5,749 nucleotides of DNA from Candidatus Poribacteria bacterium (lineage in GTDB: Bacteria; Poribacteria; WGA-4E; WGA-3G): positions 1 to 5,749 of the forward strand of contig VXXH01000021.1 in NCBI GenBank assembly GCA_009835515.1, written 5' to 3'. The notes beneath the pieces are model-generated. The model searched no databases, was not told the DNA's origin, and saw nothing but the letters and a program-made list of their open reading frames with translations. Made by a program: the position numbers and the translations under genes. Below are positions 1 through 5,633 of this stretch, one piece after another (the stretch's first letter is position 1; the number at the start of each line of letters is the position of its first letter).

Positions 1-1577
1 ATGCCTTGTACGGCGAGACTGAAATCAAATTGATTCCGATGCGGCATGAACAAGGGGCTTCCCACGCCGCTGATGGCTACGCACGCGCCACCGGGAAGGT
101 CGGTGTTGCACTCGCAACCTCCGGTCCCGGTGCAACCAACCTCGTCACCGGTATTGCTACTGCCTATATGGATTCTATTCCGATGGTCGCGATTACTGGC
201 CAGGTTTTCACGCACTATATCGGCAGTGATGCTTTCCAAGAATGCGATGTTATCGGCGTGACACGACCGATCTGTAAGCACAGTTACCTCGTTACAAGCA
301 GTGACGAAATCGCAGATGTTGTCGCTGAAGCGTTTCACATCGCGAAAACCGGGAAACCGGGGCCTGTTATTATTGACATCGCCAAAGATGCGCAGATACA
401 TGAAGCACTGTTTCAGTATCCAGAAACGGTTGACATCCGTAGCTACAAACCGCAAGTTCATGGCGATCCAGCGCAAATTGCCAAGGCGGCGGCACTGATT
501 AAAGAAGCCAAACGCCCTATGCTTTATGCCGGTGGCGGTGTAGTCCTTGCGAATGCCAGCGAAGAACTACGGCAGCTGACCTTGAATACACAGATCCCGA
601 TTACCGTTACCTTGATGGGACTTGGCGCGTTCCCTGAGACACATCCGTTGGCGATGGAGATGCCCGGCATGCACGGCTCCTGTTGCGCAAATTATGCCTT
701 CACCGATTCAGACTTGGTTATCGCTATTGGTGCGAGATTTGACGACCGCGTTACTGGGGATCTCAGTAAATTCGCACCTAACGCCAAGAAGATCCACATT
801 GATATAGACGCGTCTTGCATTGGGAAAAACGTCCCTGTTGATGTCCCGATCGTTGGCGATGCGAAAAGCGTGCTAACGGAGCTCAACAAACAGGTCAGTA
901 CAGCGGATATTGACCCGTGGCGCGCCCAGATTCAGGAGTGGAAGCAGAAATACCCGTTTGAGTACGAGCAAAAATCAGATATAGTCATGCCGCAATTTGT
1001 TATTGAAAAAATATATGAGCATTACAGTGATGCCATTGTTGTTGCGGATGTCGGACAACACCAGATGTGGGCAGCGCAGTACTTCAAATTCACTGAACCG
1101 CGACAGTGGCTTAATTCCGGGGGGCTTGGCACGATGGGCTTTAGCCTACCAGCCGCAATCGGTGCGCAGCTCGGATGTCCAGACAAAACCGTCGTCAATA
1201 TTAACGGTGATGGGTCCTATATTATGACGATCCAAGAACTGGTGCCAGCGGTTACGATGCAGCTGCCGCTTAAGGTCTTCATCATTAACAATATGTACCT
1301 CGGAATGGTACGCCAGTGGCAGGAATTGTTCCACGGCAAACGTTATTCCGCTGTTGATTACCACGACAACCCTGATTTCGCCTTGCTCGCACAGGCGTTC
1401 GGTGCCACGGGTTTGCGGGTCGAACACCCTGAAGATGTGGAACCCGCATTACAGAAGGCAAAAGGGATTACCGACGGTCCTGTCGTCATTGATTTCATTG
1501 TTGATGAAGAAGAGAACGTGTTCCCGATGGTGCCGGCCGGTAAAGGGCTTGGAGATGTTATCCGCGGGTTATCTTAA
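1..1577 (+). CDS. ilvB: Acetolactate synthase (acetohydroxyacid synthase) large catalytic subunit, 5'-truncated by window edge
   Basis: This ThDP-dependent cytoplasmic enzyme condenses two pyruvates, or pyruvate with 2-oxobutyrate, in the first common step of branched-chain amino acid synthesis. The reading frame is open from the window edge (first full codon at base 3), so the start lies outside and roughly 35-45 residues are missing. The TTG at base 6 is not a credible start, because the family pattern 'D-A-L-Y' runs through it. Numbering from base 6, the catalytic glutamate is E15 in RHEQGA. The central domain carries the FAD-site signature around residues 241-262 (RFDDRVTG). The C-terminal ThDP/Mg motif is GDGS at 401-404, with paired Asn at 428-429. 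The MVRQWQ segment keeps the conserved Trp, and the tail (ENVFPMVPAGKG) is typical, so the 3' end is complete. Where plant enzymes have Pro197 there is Phe (residue 68). The ilvN and ilvC genes follow on the same strand, supporting an ilvBNC cluster. The family call is very secure; ilvB versus another AHAS isozyme name rests on the linked ilvN. Confidence 0.97.
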   Translation, partial: ALYGETEIKLIPMRHEQGASHAADGYARATGKVGVALATSGPGATNLVTGIATAYMDSIPMVAITGQVFTHYIGSDAFQECDVIGVTRPICKHSYLVTSSDEIADVVAEAFHIAKTGKPGPVIIDIAKDAQIHEALFQYPETVDIRSYKPQVHGDPAQIAKAAALIKEAKRPMLYAGGGVVLANASEELRQLTLNTQIPITVTLMGLGAFPETHPLAMEMPGMHGSCCANYAFTDSDLVIAIGARFDDRVTGDLSKFAPNAKKIHIDIDASCIGKNVPVDVPIVGDAKSVLTELNKQVSTADIDPWRAQIQEWKQKYPFEYEQKSDIVMPQFVIEKIYEHYSDAIVVADVGQHQMWAAQYFKFTEPRQWLNSGGLGTMGFSLPAAIGAQLGCPDKTVVNINGDGSYIMTIQELVPAVTMQLPLKVFIINNMYLGMVRQWQELFHGKRYSAVDYHDNPDFALLAQAFGATGLRVEHPEDVEPALQKAKGITDGPVVIDFIVDEEENVFPMVPAGKGLGDVIRGLS

Positions 1578-1810
1578 CGATTTTAAGGGTTGTCAGTTAT
1601 CAGAGGAATAGTTTTCAGTTAAGAGTCACCTTGTGACAGTCCCGTTTGCTGTATCCGTCACAGAAACCCTCTTTAACCGACAACCGATGACTGACAACTG
1701 ATAACTCTTAAAACTGAAAGGTTTTTCGGAGAAAAACCGAACCGATAACCGATAACTATAAAACCGACAACCGAAAGCCTGCGCAGCAGGCGAACCGAAA
1801 ACTATAAAAA
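1578..1810. repeat. Repeat-filled ilvB-ilvN gap: heptanucleotide repeats and hairpins
   Basis: No gene is supported in this 233-bp gap. Heptamers TTGTCAG and TTATCAG at 1590-1603 face CTGACAA and CTGATAA at 1691-1704. As RNA the two 14-nt arms pair with one G-U and one A-C mismatch. Between them, GTCAC/GTGAC (1625-1629/1633-1637) forms a small hairpin; TGTGAC/GTCACA (1632-1637/1657-1662) is an alternative to it. Next comes a perfect 8-bp stem with a 3-nt loop, GGTTTTTC/GAAAAACC (1720-1727/1731-1738). CCGAYAA-type heptamers follow: CCGATAA twice (1742-1755), CCGACAA (1764-1770) and a degenerate CCGAAAG. A perfect 6-bp stem, GCCTGC/GCAGGC (1777-1782/1786-1791), ends the block. Tandem heptamers of this kind are known from filamentous cyanobacteria (STRR families) and, as I recall, from Poribacteria-like genomes. 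The block is probably transcribed as part of an ilv mRNA. Confidence 0.8.
1720..1738. repeat. Perfect 8-bp hairpin, 3-nt loop
   Basis: GGTTTTTC (1720-1727) and GAAAAACC (1731-1738) are exact reverse complements around GGA. No T-run follows the stem on either strand, so it does not look like a classical rho-independent terminator. It lies in the ilvB-ilvN gap, where it could affect mRNA processing or stability. Confidence 0.75.
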
Positions 1811-2311
1811 ATGAATCCAGAAGAACGACATATCTTTTCCGTTTTAGTCGAAAACCGATTCGGAGTCCTTGCACGCGTTGCTGGACTTTTTAGCGGGCGC
1901 GGCTTTAATATCGACAGTCTCAACGTCGCGGAGACACATGACAAAAGCATCTCACATATAACGCTTGTCACACACGGTGACGCGCAAATTATGGAACAGA
2001 TCTACCAGCATCTAAACAGACTCATCGACGTTATTGAGGTGACCGACCTTTCCGCTGCTGGGACGCATGTTGAGCGAGAACTTGTCCTTATTAAAATTGT
2101 CACCGATGATCCTCAAAAACGCACCGAGATTCTACAAGTCGCGGAGGTCTTTCGTGGGCGGGTTATAGATATGAAACCTGCCTCCCTTGTGCTTGAAATT
2201 ACCGGTGATGAAGGTAAATTGAAAGCGGCGATTGATATTTTTAATACGTACGGTATCCTTGAGTTGACACGCACTGGCAAAATAGCGATGTTACGCGGCT
2301 CCGAGAAATAG
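1811..2311 (+). CDS. ilvN: Acetolactate synthase small (regulatory) subunit
   Basis: This 166-residue protein is the regulatory partner of the upstream catalytic subunit; it raises its activity and in characterised homologues confers valine feedback inhibition. An N-terminal ACT domain spans about residues 7-80 (FSVLVENRFGVLARV, GRGFNIDSLNVAET). A C-terminal small-subunit domain spans about 88-163 (VERELVLIKI, then FRGRVID and LELTRTGKIAMLRG). Residues matching the valine-site Asn, Gly and Asn of E. coli IlvH (N11, G14, N29) are present as N15, G18 and N33, so valine sensing is probably retained; that is inference. The length is normal for the short, single-ACT form. ATG 1811 fits the family N-terminus, but the A-rich stretch before it (AACTATAAAAA) contains no visible Shine-Dalgarno sequence. 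The 233-bp repeat-rich spacer makes translational coupling to ilvB unlikely. The symbol ilvH would be equally valid. Confidence 0.96.
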   Translation: MNPEERHIFSVLVENRFGVLARVAGLFSGRGFNIDSLNVAETHDKSISHITLVTHGDAQIMEQIYQHLNRLIDVIEVTDLSAAGTHVERELVLIKIVTDDPQKRTEILQVAEVFRGRVIDMKPASLVLEITGDEGKLKAAIDIFNTYGILELTRTGKIAMLRGSEK

Positions 2312-2357
2312 GATATGGTTGTCGGTACGTTCCGCTGCGCTCCACTTTCAGCTATAG

Positions 2358-2433
2358 GTTATCAGTTGAATGTGTGGCGGGTGAAAGGTTTAGCCTGCTA
2401 CAAACGAGTTACTGACAACTGACAACTGATAAC
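2358..2433 (+). repeat. Two-tier inverted repeat with CTGAYAA heptamers in the ilvN-ilvC gap
   Basis: The outer arms GTTATCAGTTG (2358-2368) and CAACTGATAAC (2423-2433) are perfect 11-bp reverse complements. The right arm ends a run of three heptamers, CTGACAA-CTGACAA-CTGATAA (2412-2432). Inside, TGTGGCGGG (2373-2381) can pair with CCTGCTACA (2394-2402) over 9 bp if two G-U pairs are allowed. The element shares the CTGACAA-CTGATAA unit with the ilvB-ilvN gap. It ends six bases before the ilvC Shine-Dalgarno sequence, so folding could influence ilvC translation without directly covering the ribosome site. Confidence 0.8.
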
Positions 2434-2438
2434 TTAAA

Positions 2439-2443
2439 AAGGA
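2439..2443 (+). promoter_or_regulatory. Ribosome binding site of ilvC
   Basis: AAGGA lies nine bases upstream of ATG 2453. It is a clear Shine-Dalgarno match, unlike the ilvN and GNAT starts, where none is seen. It directly follows the repeat-derived heptamers. Confidence 0.7.
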
Positions 2444-2452
2444 ATAGACTTT

Positions 2453-3445
2453 ATGGCAACGATTTATTACGATAGTGATGCTAATTTTGACTTACTGAAA
2501 GAGCGCACAGTGGCTGTTGTCGGCTATGGTGCGCAAGGACGTGCGCAGTCACTAAACCTCAAAGACAGCGGTGCAAACGTGATCGTCGCATTATACGAAG
2601 GCAGCCGTTCAAAAGCCCGCGCAGAAGCGGAAGGTTTGACTGTCAAGAACGTTGAAGAAGCCGCAGCAATGGCAGACATCGTTCAAGTCCTCATACCTGA
2701 CGAACGCCACGCCGCTGTCTATCGCGACCAGATTGCCCCTAACATGGAAGCAGGCAATATGCTCCTCGTCTCACACGGGTTTAGCGTCCACTTTGGGCAG
2801 ATTGTGCCTGCCAGCGACATTGATGTCGCAATGATTGCGCCTAAGGGACCCGGTTCCCTCGTTCGTGAGGTGTTTGAAGGCGGTGGTGGTGTGCCGTGTC
2901 TTATCGCTATCCATCAAGACACCACAGGTCTCGCGCGCGATGTCGCACTCGCTTATGCAAGAGGTATCGGTGGTACTCGCTCAGGTGTCATTGAAACGAC
3001 TTTCCGTGAGGAAACTGAAACCGATCTCTTTGGTGAGCAAGCCGTGTTGTGTGGTGGAACCGCTGCCCTCATCAAAGCCGCCTTTGACACACTTGTTGAA
3101 GCCGGTTACCAGCCAGAAATGGCTTACTTTGAGTGTCTCCACGAACTTAAATTGATTGTCGATTTGATTTACTCTGGTGGTTTGAGCAAAATGCGGAACG
3201 ATATTAGCAATACCGCCGAATTCGGAGATCTCACACGCGGTCCGCAGATTATTGATGACAGTGTTCGCGATAAGATGCGCCAAATTTTAAAGGACGTGCA
3301 GGAAGGCGTTTTCGCACGGGAATGGGTTTTGGAAAATGAGGCGAACCAACCCGTCCTCGGCGCGCTCCGTCGGCAGGAGGCAGAACTTGAGATTGAAGAA
3401 GTCGGCAAAAATCTCCGCAGCATGATGAGTTGGCTTGACAAATAG
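2453..3445 (+). CDS. ilvC: Ketol-acid reductoisomerase (class I, NADPH type)
   Basis: This enzyme converts 2-acetolactate or 2-aceto-2-hydroxybutyrate to the dihydroxy acid by Mg-dependent alkyl migration and NADPH reduction, the step after IlvBN. At 330 residues it is the short class I form. The N-terminal Rossmann domain holds GYGAQG (residues 24-29) and a short cofactor loop YEGSRS (48-53), whose two serines suggest the NADPH 2'-phosphate site. Catalytic positions appear complete: H108 in SHGF, K131 in APKGPG, D191 and E195 in ETDLFGEQ, E227 and E231 in the ECLHELKL helix, and S252 in ISNTAE. The C-terminal knotted helical domain ends in the usual region around RSMMSWLDK. The start at ATG 2453 ([15 protein letters not shown]) matches the family N-terminus and has a good ribosome site. 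The repeat-filled 141-bp gap to ilvN leaves open whether it is co-transcribed or has its own promoter; I see no convincing one. Confidence 0.98.
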   Translation: MATIYYDSDANFDLLKERTVAVVGYGAQGRAQSLNLKDSGANVIVALYEGSRSKARAEAEGLTVKNVEEAAAMADIVQVLIPDERHAAVYRDQIAPNMEAGNMLLVSHGFSVHFGQIVPASDIDVAMIAPKGPGSLVREVFEGGGGVPCLIAIHQDTTGLARDVALAYARGIGGTRSGVIETTFREETETDLFGEQAVLCGGTAALIKAAFDTLVEAGYQPEMAYFECLHELKLIVDLIYSGGLSKMRNDISNTAEFGDLTRGPQIIDDSVRDKMRQILKDVQEGVFAREWVLENEANQPVLGALRRQEAELEIEEVGKNLRSMMSWLDK

Positions 3446-3460
3446 CCGCTCCTTTCGGTA

Positions 3461-3556
3461 ATTGTGGTAGGTGCGGTTTTGCGGTGTACTCACCTGCCCC
3501 CCTGATAAGGGGGGATAAAGGGGGGTTGCAATCTGCATTCCTAACCGCACCGCAAT
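3461..3556. repeat. MITE-like inverted-repeat element between ilvC and the acetyltransferase gene
   Basis: GGTGCGGTT (3470-3478) is the exact reverse complement of AACCGCACC (3543-3551). The adjacent TTGCGGTG (3479-3486) also matches CACCGCAA (3548-3555), so the arms can pair in two registers. ATTGTGGT (3461-3468) resembles the complement of the right end. Inside lie the module GCGGTGTACTCACC (3481-3494) and a C6/G6 hairpin with a further G6 run. No reading frame is supported. The element ends six bases before the next start codon. It shows terminal inverted repeats but no transposase, and I cannot see target duplications. Confidence 0.65.
3497..3525. repeat. C6/G6 hairpin followed by a second G6 run
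   Basis: CCCCCCT (3497-3503) and AGGGGGG (3508-3514) form a perfect 7-bp stem around GATA. ATAAA and another GGGGGG (3520-3525) follow, so the C-run could pair with either G-run. Similar C/G-run elements are dispersed in cyanobacterial and some candidate-phylum genomes. The stem is strong and lies 50 bp after ilvC, so it might hinder transcription, but the lack of a T-tract argues against a standard intrinsic terminator. Confidence 0.75.
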
Positions 3557-3561
3557 AGTAA

Positions 3562-4008
3562 ATGGATTTATCCGGCAACGCAAATGCCCACGCAGACCCT
3601 TTCTTAATCCGAGAGTGCCACCTTGAGGAAGCAGAAGCACTTCTCACATTATGGCACGCTGCTGGCACATCTCCGAGTGTCACAGATACCATTACAGATA
3701 TCCAAAGTGTGATAGAAGGTCCCGCATCGGTGTTGGTAGCAGAGGTCAATAAACAACTCGTTGGTTCCTTAATCGCCACTTTCGATGGCTGGCGCGGCAA
3801 TATGTATCGCATAGCCGTTCATCCTGACTATCGACGGCGTGGTATTGGGCGCGCATTGGTTGCGGAAGGCGAAAAACGTTTAGCGAAACTGGGTGTCAAA
3901 CGCATCACAGCACTCGTGGAAGAAAAGTATCCGTGGGCTATTGCCTTCTGGTCAAGTGTCGGGTATGAGATAGAACCTGGAATCGTGAGATTTTTCCGCA
4001 ATCCCTAA
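3562..4008 (+). CDS. GNAT family N-acetyltransferase, YpeA-like
   Basis: This 148-residue single-domain protein has the GCN5-related acetyltransferase fold, which transfers acetyl from acetyl-CoA to an amine; the substrate cannot be read from sequence. The first beta-alpha unit is at residues 15-33 (LIRECHLEEAEALLTLW). The strand pair VLVAEV...LVGSLIATFDGWRG is at 57-79. The acetyl-CoA motif A, IAVHPDYRRRGIGRAL (84-99), contains the R-R-G-I-G-R pyrophosphate loop. Motif B ends in AFWSSVGYE (128-136). The spacing and the 'TLW...GG/FDG.RG...VHP' pattern recall E. coli YpeA from memory. ATG 3562 directly follows an in-frame TAA, and no other good start lies before the domain, so the start is well fixed although no Shine-Dalgarno sequence is visible. 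It lies 116 bp after ilvC, across an inverted-repeat element. A role in branched-chain amino acid synthesis is not implied. Confidence 0.9.
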   Translation: MDLSGNANAHADPFLIRECHLEEAEALLTLWHAAGTSPSVTDTITDIQSVIEGPASVLVAEVNKQLVGSLIATFDGWRGNMYRIAVHPDYRRRGIGRALVAEGEKRLAKLGVKRITALVEEKYPWAIAFWSSVGYEIEPGIVRFFRNP

Positions 4009-4009
4009 A

Positions 4010-4212
4010 TAGTAGTCTTTCAAGTTTGAAGTTGAGGGTTGGTTCGTAGTCGTGCGATTTTTGCGGCGTACTCGCCCAGATGCGATGTGCATCGCGGTGT
4101 ACTCACCCAAATGCGACGTGCATTATCGCACGTCCGAAAGTCAAGAACGGGCAATGAATTGCCCTACTACGAACAGGACCAACATCACAAACTCAACATT
4201 GAAATACTAATA
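4010..4212. repeat. Nested MITE-like inverted-repeat element filling the gap before the propeller gene
   Basis: Successive arms are reverse complements in nested order. 4010-4023 matches 4199-4212 (12 of 14). 4031-4036 matches 4192-4197. GTTGG (4038-4042) matches CCAAC (4179-4183). GTTCGTAGT (4042-4050) matches ACTACGAAC (4166-4174) exactly. CGTGCGAT (4051-4058) matches ATCGCACG (4125-4132) exactly. Local hairpins sit inside: GCGATG/CATCGC (4082-4087/4090-4095), GACGTGC/GCACGTC (4115-4121/4128-4134) and GGGCAA/TTGCCC with loop TGAA (4149-4154/4159-4164). There are two copies of a GCGGYGTACTCRCC module (4063-4076, 4094-4107). No gene is supported. The architecture suggests a non-autonomous mobile or REP-like element, or a degraded composite of several. 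Confidence 0.72.
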
Positions 4213-4226
4213 GTAGTAGGCACATG

Positions 4227-4231
4227 AGGAG
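4227..4231 (+). promoter_or_regulatory. Ribosome binding site deciding a GTG start for the propeller gene
   Basis: AGGAG lies seven bases upstream of GTG 4239. The alternative in-frame ATG at 4224 overlaps this site and has only a poorly spaced AGG before it. The GTG start also places the protein N-terminus directly at the first repeat-like strand (FRGHLLDD). Confidence 0.65.
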
Positions 4232-4238
4232 ATCAGCC

Positions 4239-5357
4239 GTGAAATTCAGAGGACATCTATTAGACGATACCGTCAAAAGCGTTTATGGACTTGCGGTCGC
4301 TGATATAAACGGCGACGGTCAACTCGACATCATCGCTGGCTCCACAGGCGACCCGATCATCGCTTGGTACGAGGCACCGCACTGGAAAAGACACCTCGTA
4401 ACCAATCAGGGCAGCGGACACATCACTATTGCGCCTTACGATCTGACCGGCAACGGTACACCTGACCTCATTGTTGGGAGCGGTTTTTTTCGTGGTGTAA
4501 ACGCTGCGGGTGGTTATCTCCATTGGCTTGAGGCACCAGCACAAGATGGACAAAATTGGAGCAGTCACCACATTGCCGATGTCCCTTTCATCCACCGCAT
4601 TGCCCTTGCAAATTTATCAGGAAGCGCGACGAATGCAACGCCTTTCCTCATCGTCGCCTCAATCCGCGGTGAAGACGGCAAACCCGGCGAATGGCACAGT
4701 CCCGGCTCCCTCTGGTGCTATGAACTCTCTGATACCCCACGAGATACAGCCTCTTGGCACTCCCACCTCCTTGACGATTCTCTCCATATCAATCACGGTT
4801 TGAGCATCAACGATGTTGACCAAGACGGACGCGATGACGTGCTGATTAGCTGCACGGAAGGGTTAATCTGGTATGAACCGCCTGTTGCACCGATGGCGGA
4901 CGACTGGGGCAAATGGATTATCAGTGATCGCGAATGTAGCGACACCTATGCTGCAGACATTGATGGCGACGGTGTCAACGAAATCTTAGCGATTGAGCCG
5001 TGGCACGGTAACAATCTTGTCTGGTATAAAGCCACTGGCGATCTACGGACCGATCCGTGGGAGCGTCACCTCATTGACGACACACTCAATCGCGGACACT
5101 CACTCGCCGCTGTTGACGTTGATGATGACGGTGTGCTTGAAATTATCTGTGGCTACAACGGCGAAGGCACAAGTTTGCACCTCTACCGTCCAGAAAATCT
5201 GGCGCATAACCACTGGCGTAAAGAGACGATTGACAATGGAGGTTTGGGTGTCGGACAAATGCACGTCTTGGACATGAACGGAAACGGCAGATTGGACATC
5301 GTCGCCAGCGGTCTCAGCACTGGTAACGTCAAGTGGTATGAAAACCTATTCAGTTAA
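4239..5357 (+). CDS. VCBS/FG-GAP repeat protein, predicted seven-bladed beta-propeller, function unknown
   Basis: This 372-residue protein consists almost wholly of seven repeats. Each begins with a strand like W-x-x-H-L-I-D-D (FRGHLLDD 3-10, WKRHLVTN 49-56, WSSHHIAD 107-114, WHSHLLDD 173-180, WGKWIISD 223-230, WERHLIDD 274-281, WRKETIDN 326-333). Each then has an Asp/Asn-rich loop (DINGDGQLD 22-30, DLTGNGTPD 68-76, DVDQDGRDD 192-200, DIDGDGVNE 240-248, DVDDDGVLE 293-301, DMNGNGRLD 345-353; degenerate at 125-133) and ends in W-Y-E or a variant. Such loops bind calcium in VCBS/FG-GAP proteins. Seven units predict a closed propeller. No signal peptide or membrane segment is seen at either candidate start, unusual for a family often found outside the cell. 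Histidines open the predicted inner strand in four blades. Aldos-2-ulose dehydratase-type propellers are one possible relative, unproven. GTG 4239 is chosen over ATG 4224 for its AGGAG site. The stop overlaps a convergent gene. Confidence 0.88.
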   Translation: MKFRGHLLDDTVKSVYGLAVADINGDGQLDIIAGSTGDPIIAWYEAPHWKRHLVTNQGSGHITIAPYDLTGNGTPDLIVGSGFFRGVNAAGGYLHWLEAPAQDGQNWSSHHIADVPFIHRIALANLSGSATNATPFLIVASIRGEDGKPGEWHSPGSLWCYELSDTPRDTASWHSHLLDDSLHINHGLSINDVDQDGRDDVLISCTEGLIWYEPPVAPMADDWGKWIISDRECSDTYAADIDGDGVNEILAIEPWHGNNLVWYKATGDLRTDPWERHLIDDTLNRGHSLAAVDVDDDGVLEIICGYNGEGTSLHLYRPENLAHNHWRKETIDNGGLGVGQMHVLDMNGNGRLDIVASGLSTGNVKWYENLFS

Positions 5358-5567
5358 GAAATCCATTGCCAACGGTGGTCTCCCTGATTCTTCACACATT
5401 TCGAGGTAATCTTCAACGGCTTCTTCAAAAGCGGCTTGCAATTCGGCAGCGGAGTCGCCATGAAAACCGACAATATCTCTAATTCCGGCAATCTCTCCGA
5501 TAAGGCAACCGTCTTCAGTGCTATATTCAATCCGGGCTGTATAGCCTTTGTATATCATTATATTCAT
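5346..5567 (-). CDS. HicB-type antitoxin-like protein, short form lacking the C-terminal DNA-binding domain
   Basis: The core MIYKGYTARIEYSTEDG...GEIAGIRDIVGFHGDS, followed by an acidic helix (ELQAAFEEAVEDYLEMCEESG), is the degenerate RNase-H-like fold of HicB antitoxins, which bind HicA mRNA-interferase toxins. Full HicB proteins of this subtype are usually about 110 residues and continue into a ribbon-helix-helix or similar DNA-binding region (often 'PYSGK...'). Here the protein stops after PPLAMDFLTE, so that region is absent. The start used is ATG 5567 (MNIMIYKGY, 73 residues); ATG 5558 (70) and ATG 5591 (81) are alternatives, and none has a well-spaced ribosome site. The gene is convergent with the propeller gene and overlaps it by 12 bp at the 3' ends. 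No HicA (short, dsRBD-like, catalytic His) is visible in the window, so it may be an orphan, or its partner lies beyond the end. Confidence 0.8.
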   Translation of the reverse strand: MNIMIYKGYTARIEYSTEDGCLIGEIAGIRDIVGFHGDSAAELQAAFEEAVEDYLEMCEESGRPPLAMDFLTE

Positions 5568-5633
5568 TTTCGTAAGAAAATAATTTTCCATCCTCGCTCT
5601 TGATACATCTGGAGCTCAGTCCTACCGGCACAG

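Noticed and set aside
6..8. TTG as the start codon of ilvB
   Set aside because: The family consensus D-A-L-Y continues upstream of it to the window edge, and the ThDP-binding N-terminus needs some 40 more residues.
1720..1738. Rho-independent terminator between ilvB and ilvN
   Set aside because: The stem is AT-rich with a GGA loop and no T-run follows it on either strand.
1626..1874. Minus-strand reading frame of 82 codons across the ilvB-ilvN gap
   Set aside because: Its translation is mostly heptamer-derived (repeating YQLSV/RLSV-like segments) and it runs into the ilvN start. It is repeat DNA read as protein.
3249..3812. Long minus-strand reading frame (187 codons) spanning the end of ilvC and the acetyltransferase start
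   Set aside because: It lies antisense to two well-supported genes and crosses the C6/G6 repeat element (reading PPLSPLIRG). It has no recognisable domain.
4010..4212. CRISPR array or tRNA cluster in the hairpin-rich gap
   Set aside because: There are no regularly spaced identical repeats with unique spacers and no cloverleaf. The structure is nested inverted arms.
4224..4226. ATG as the start of the propeller gene
   Set aside because: It lacks a properly spaced ribosome site, whereas GTG 4239 has AGGAG at seven bases. It remains possible and would add five residues (MRRSA).
4039..4227. Plus-strand 62-codon frame in the repeat element before the propeller gene
   Set aside because: It consists of the nested inverted repeat, and its translation is basic and featureless. 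It does not look like a gene.
5557..5562. TATAAT on the minus strand near the HicB-like start as a promoter -10 box
   Set aside because: It overlaps the candidate start codon at 5558, so transcripts would begin inside the gene. The spot is simply AT-rich.
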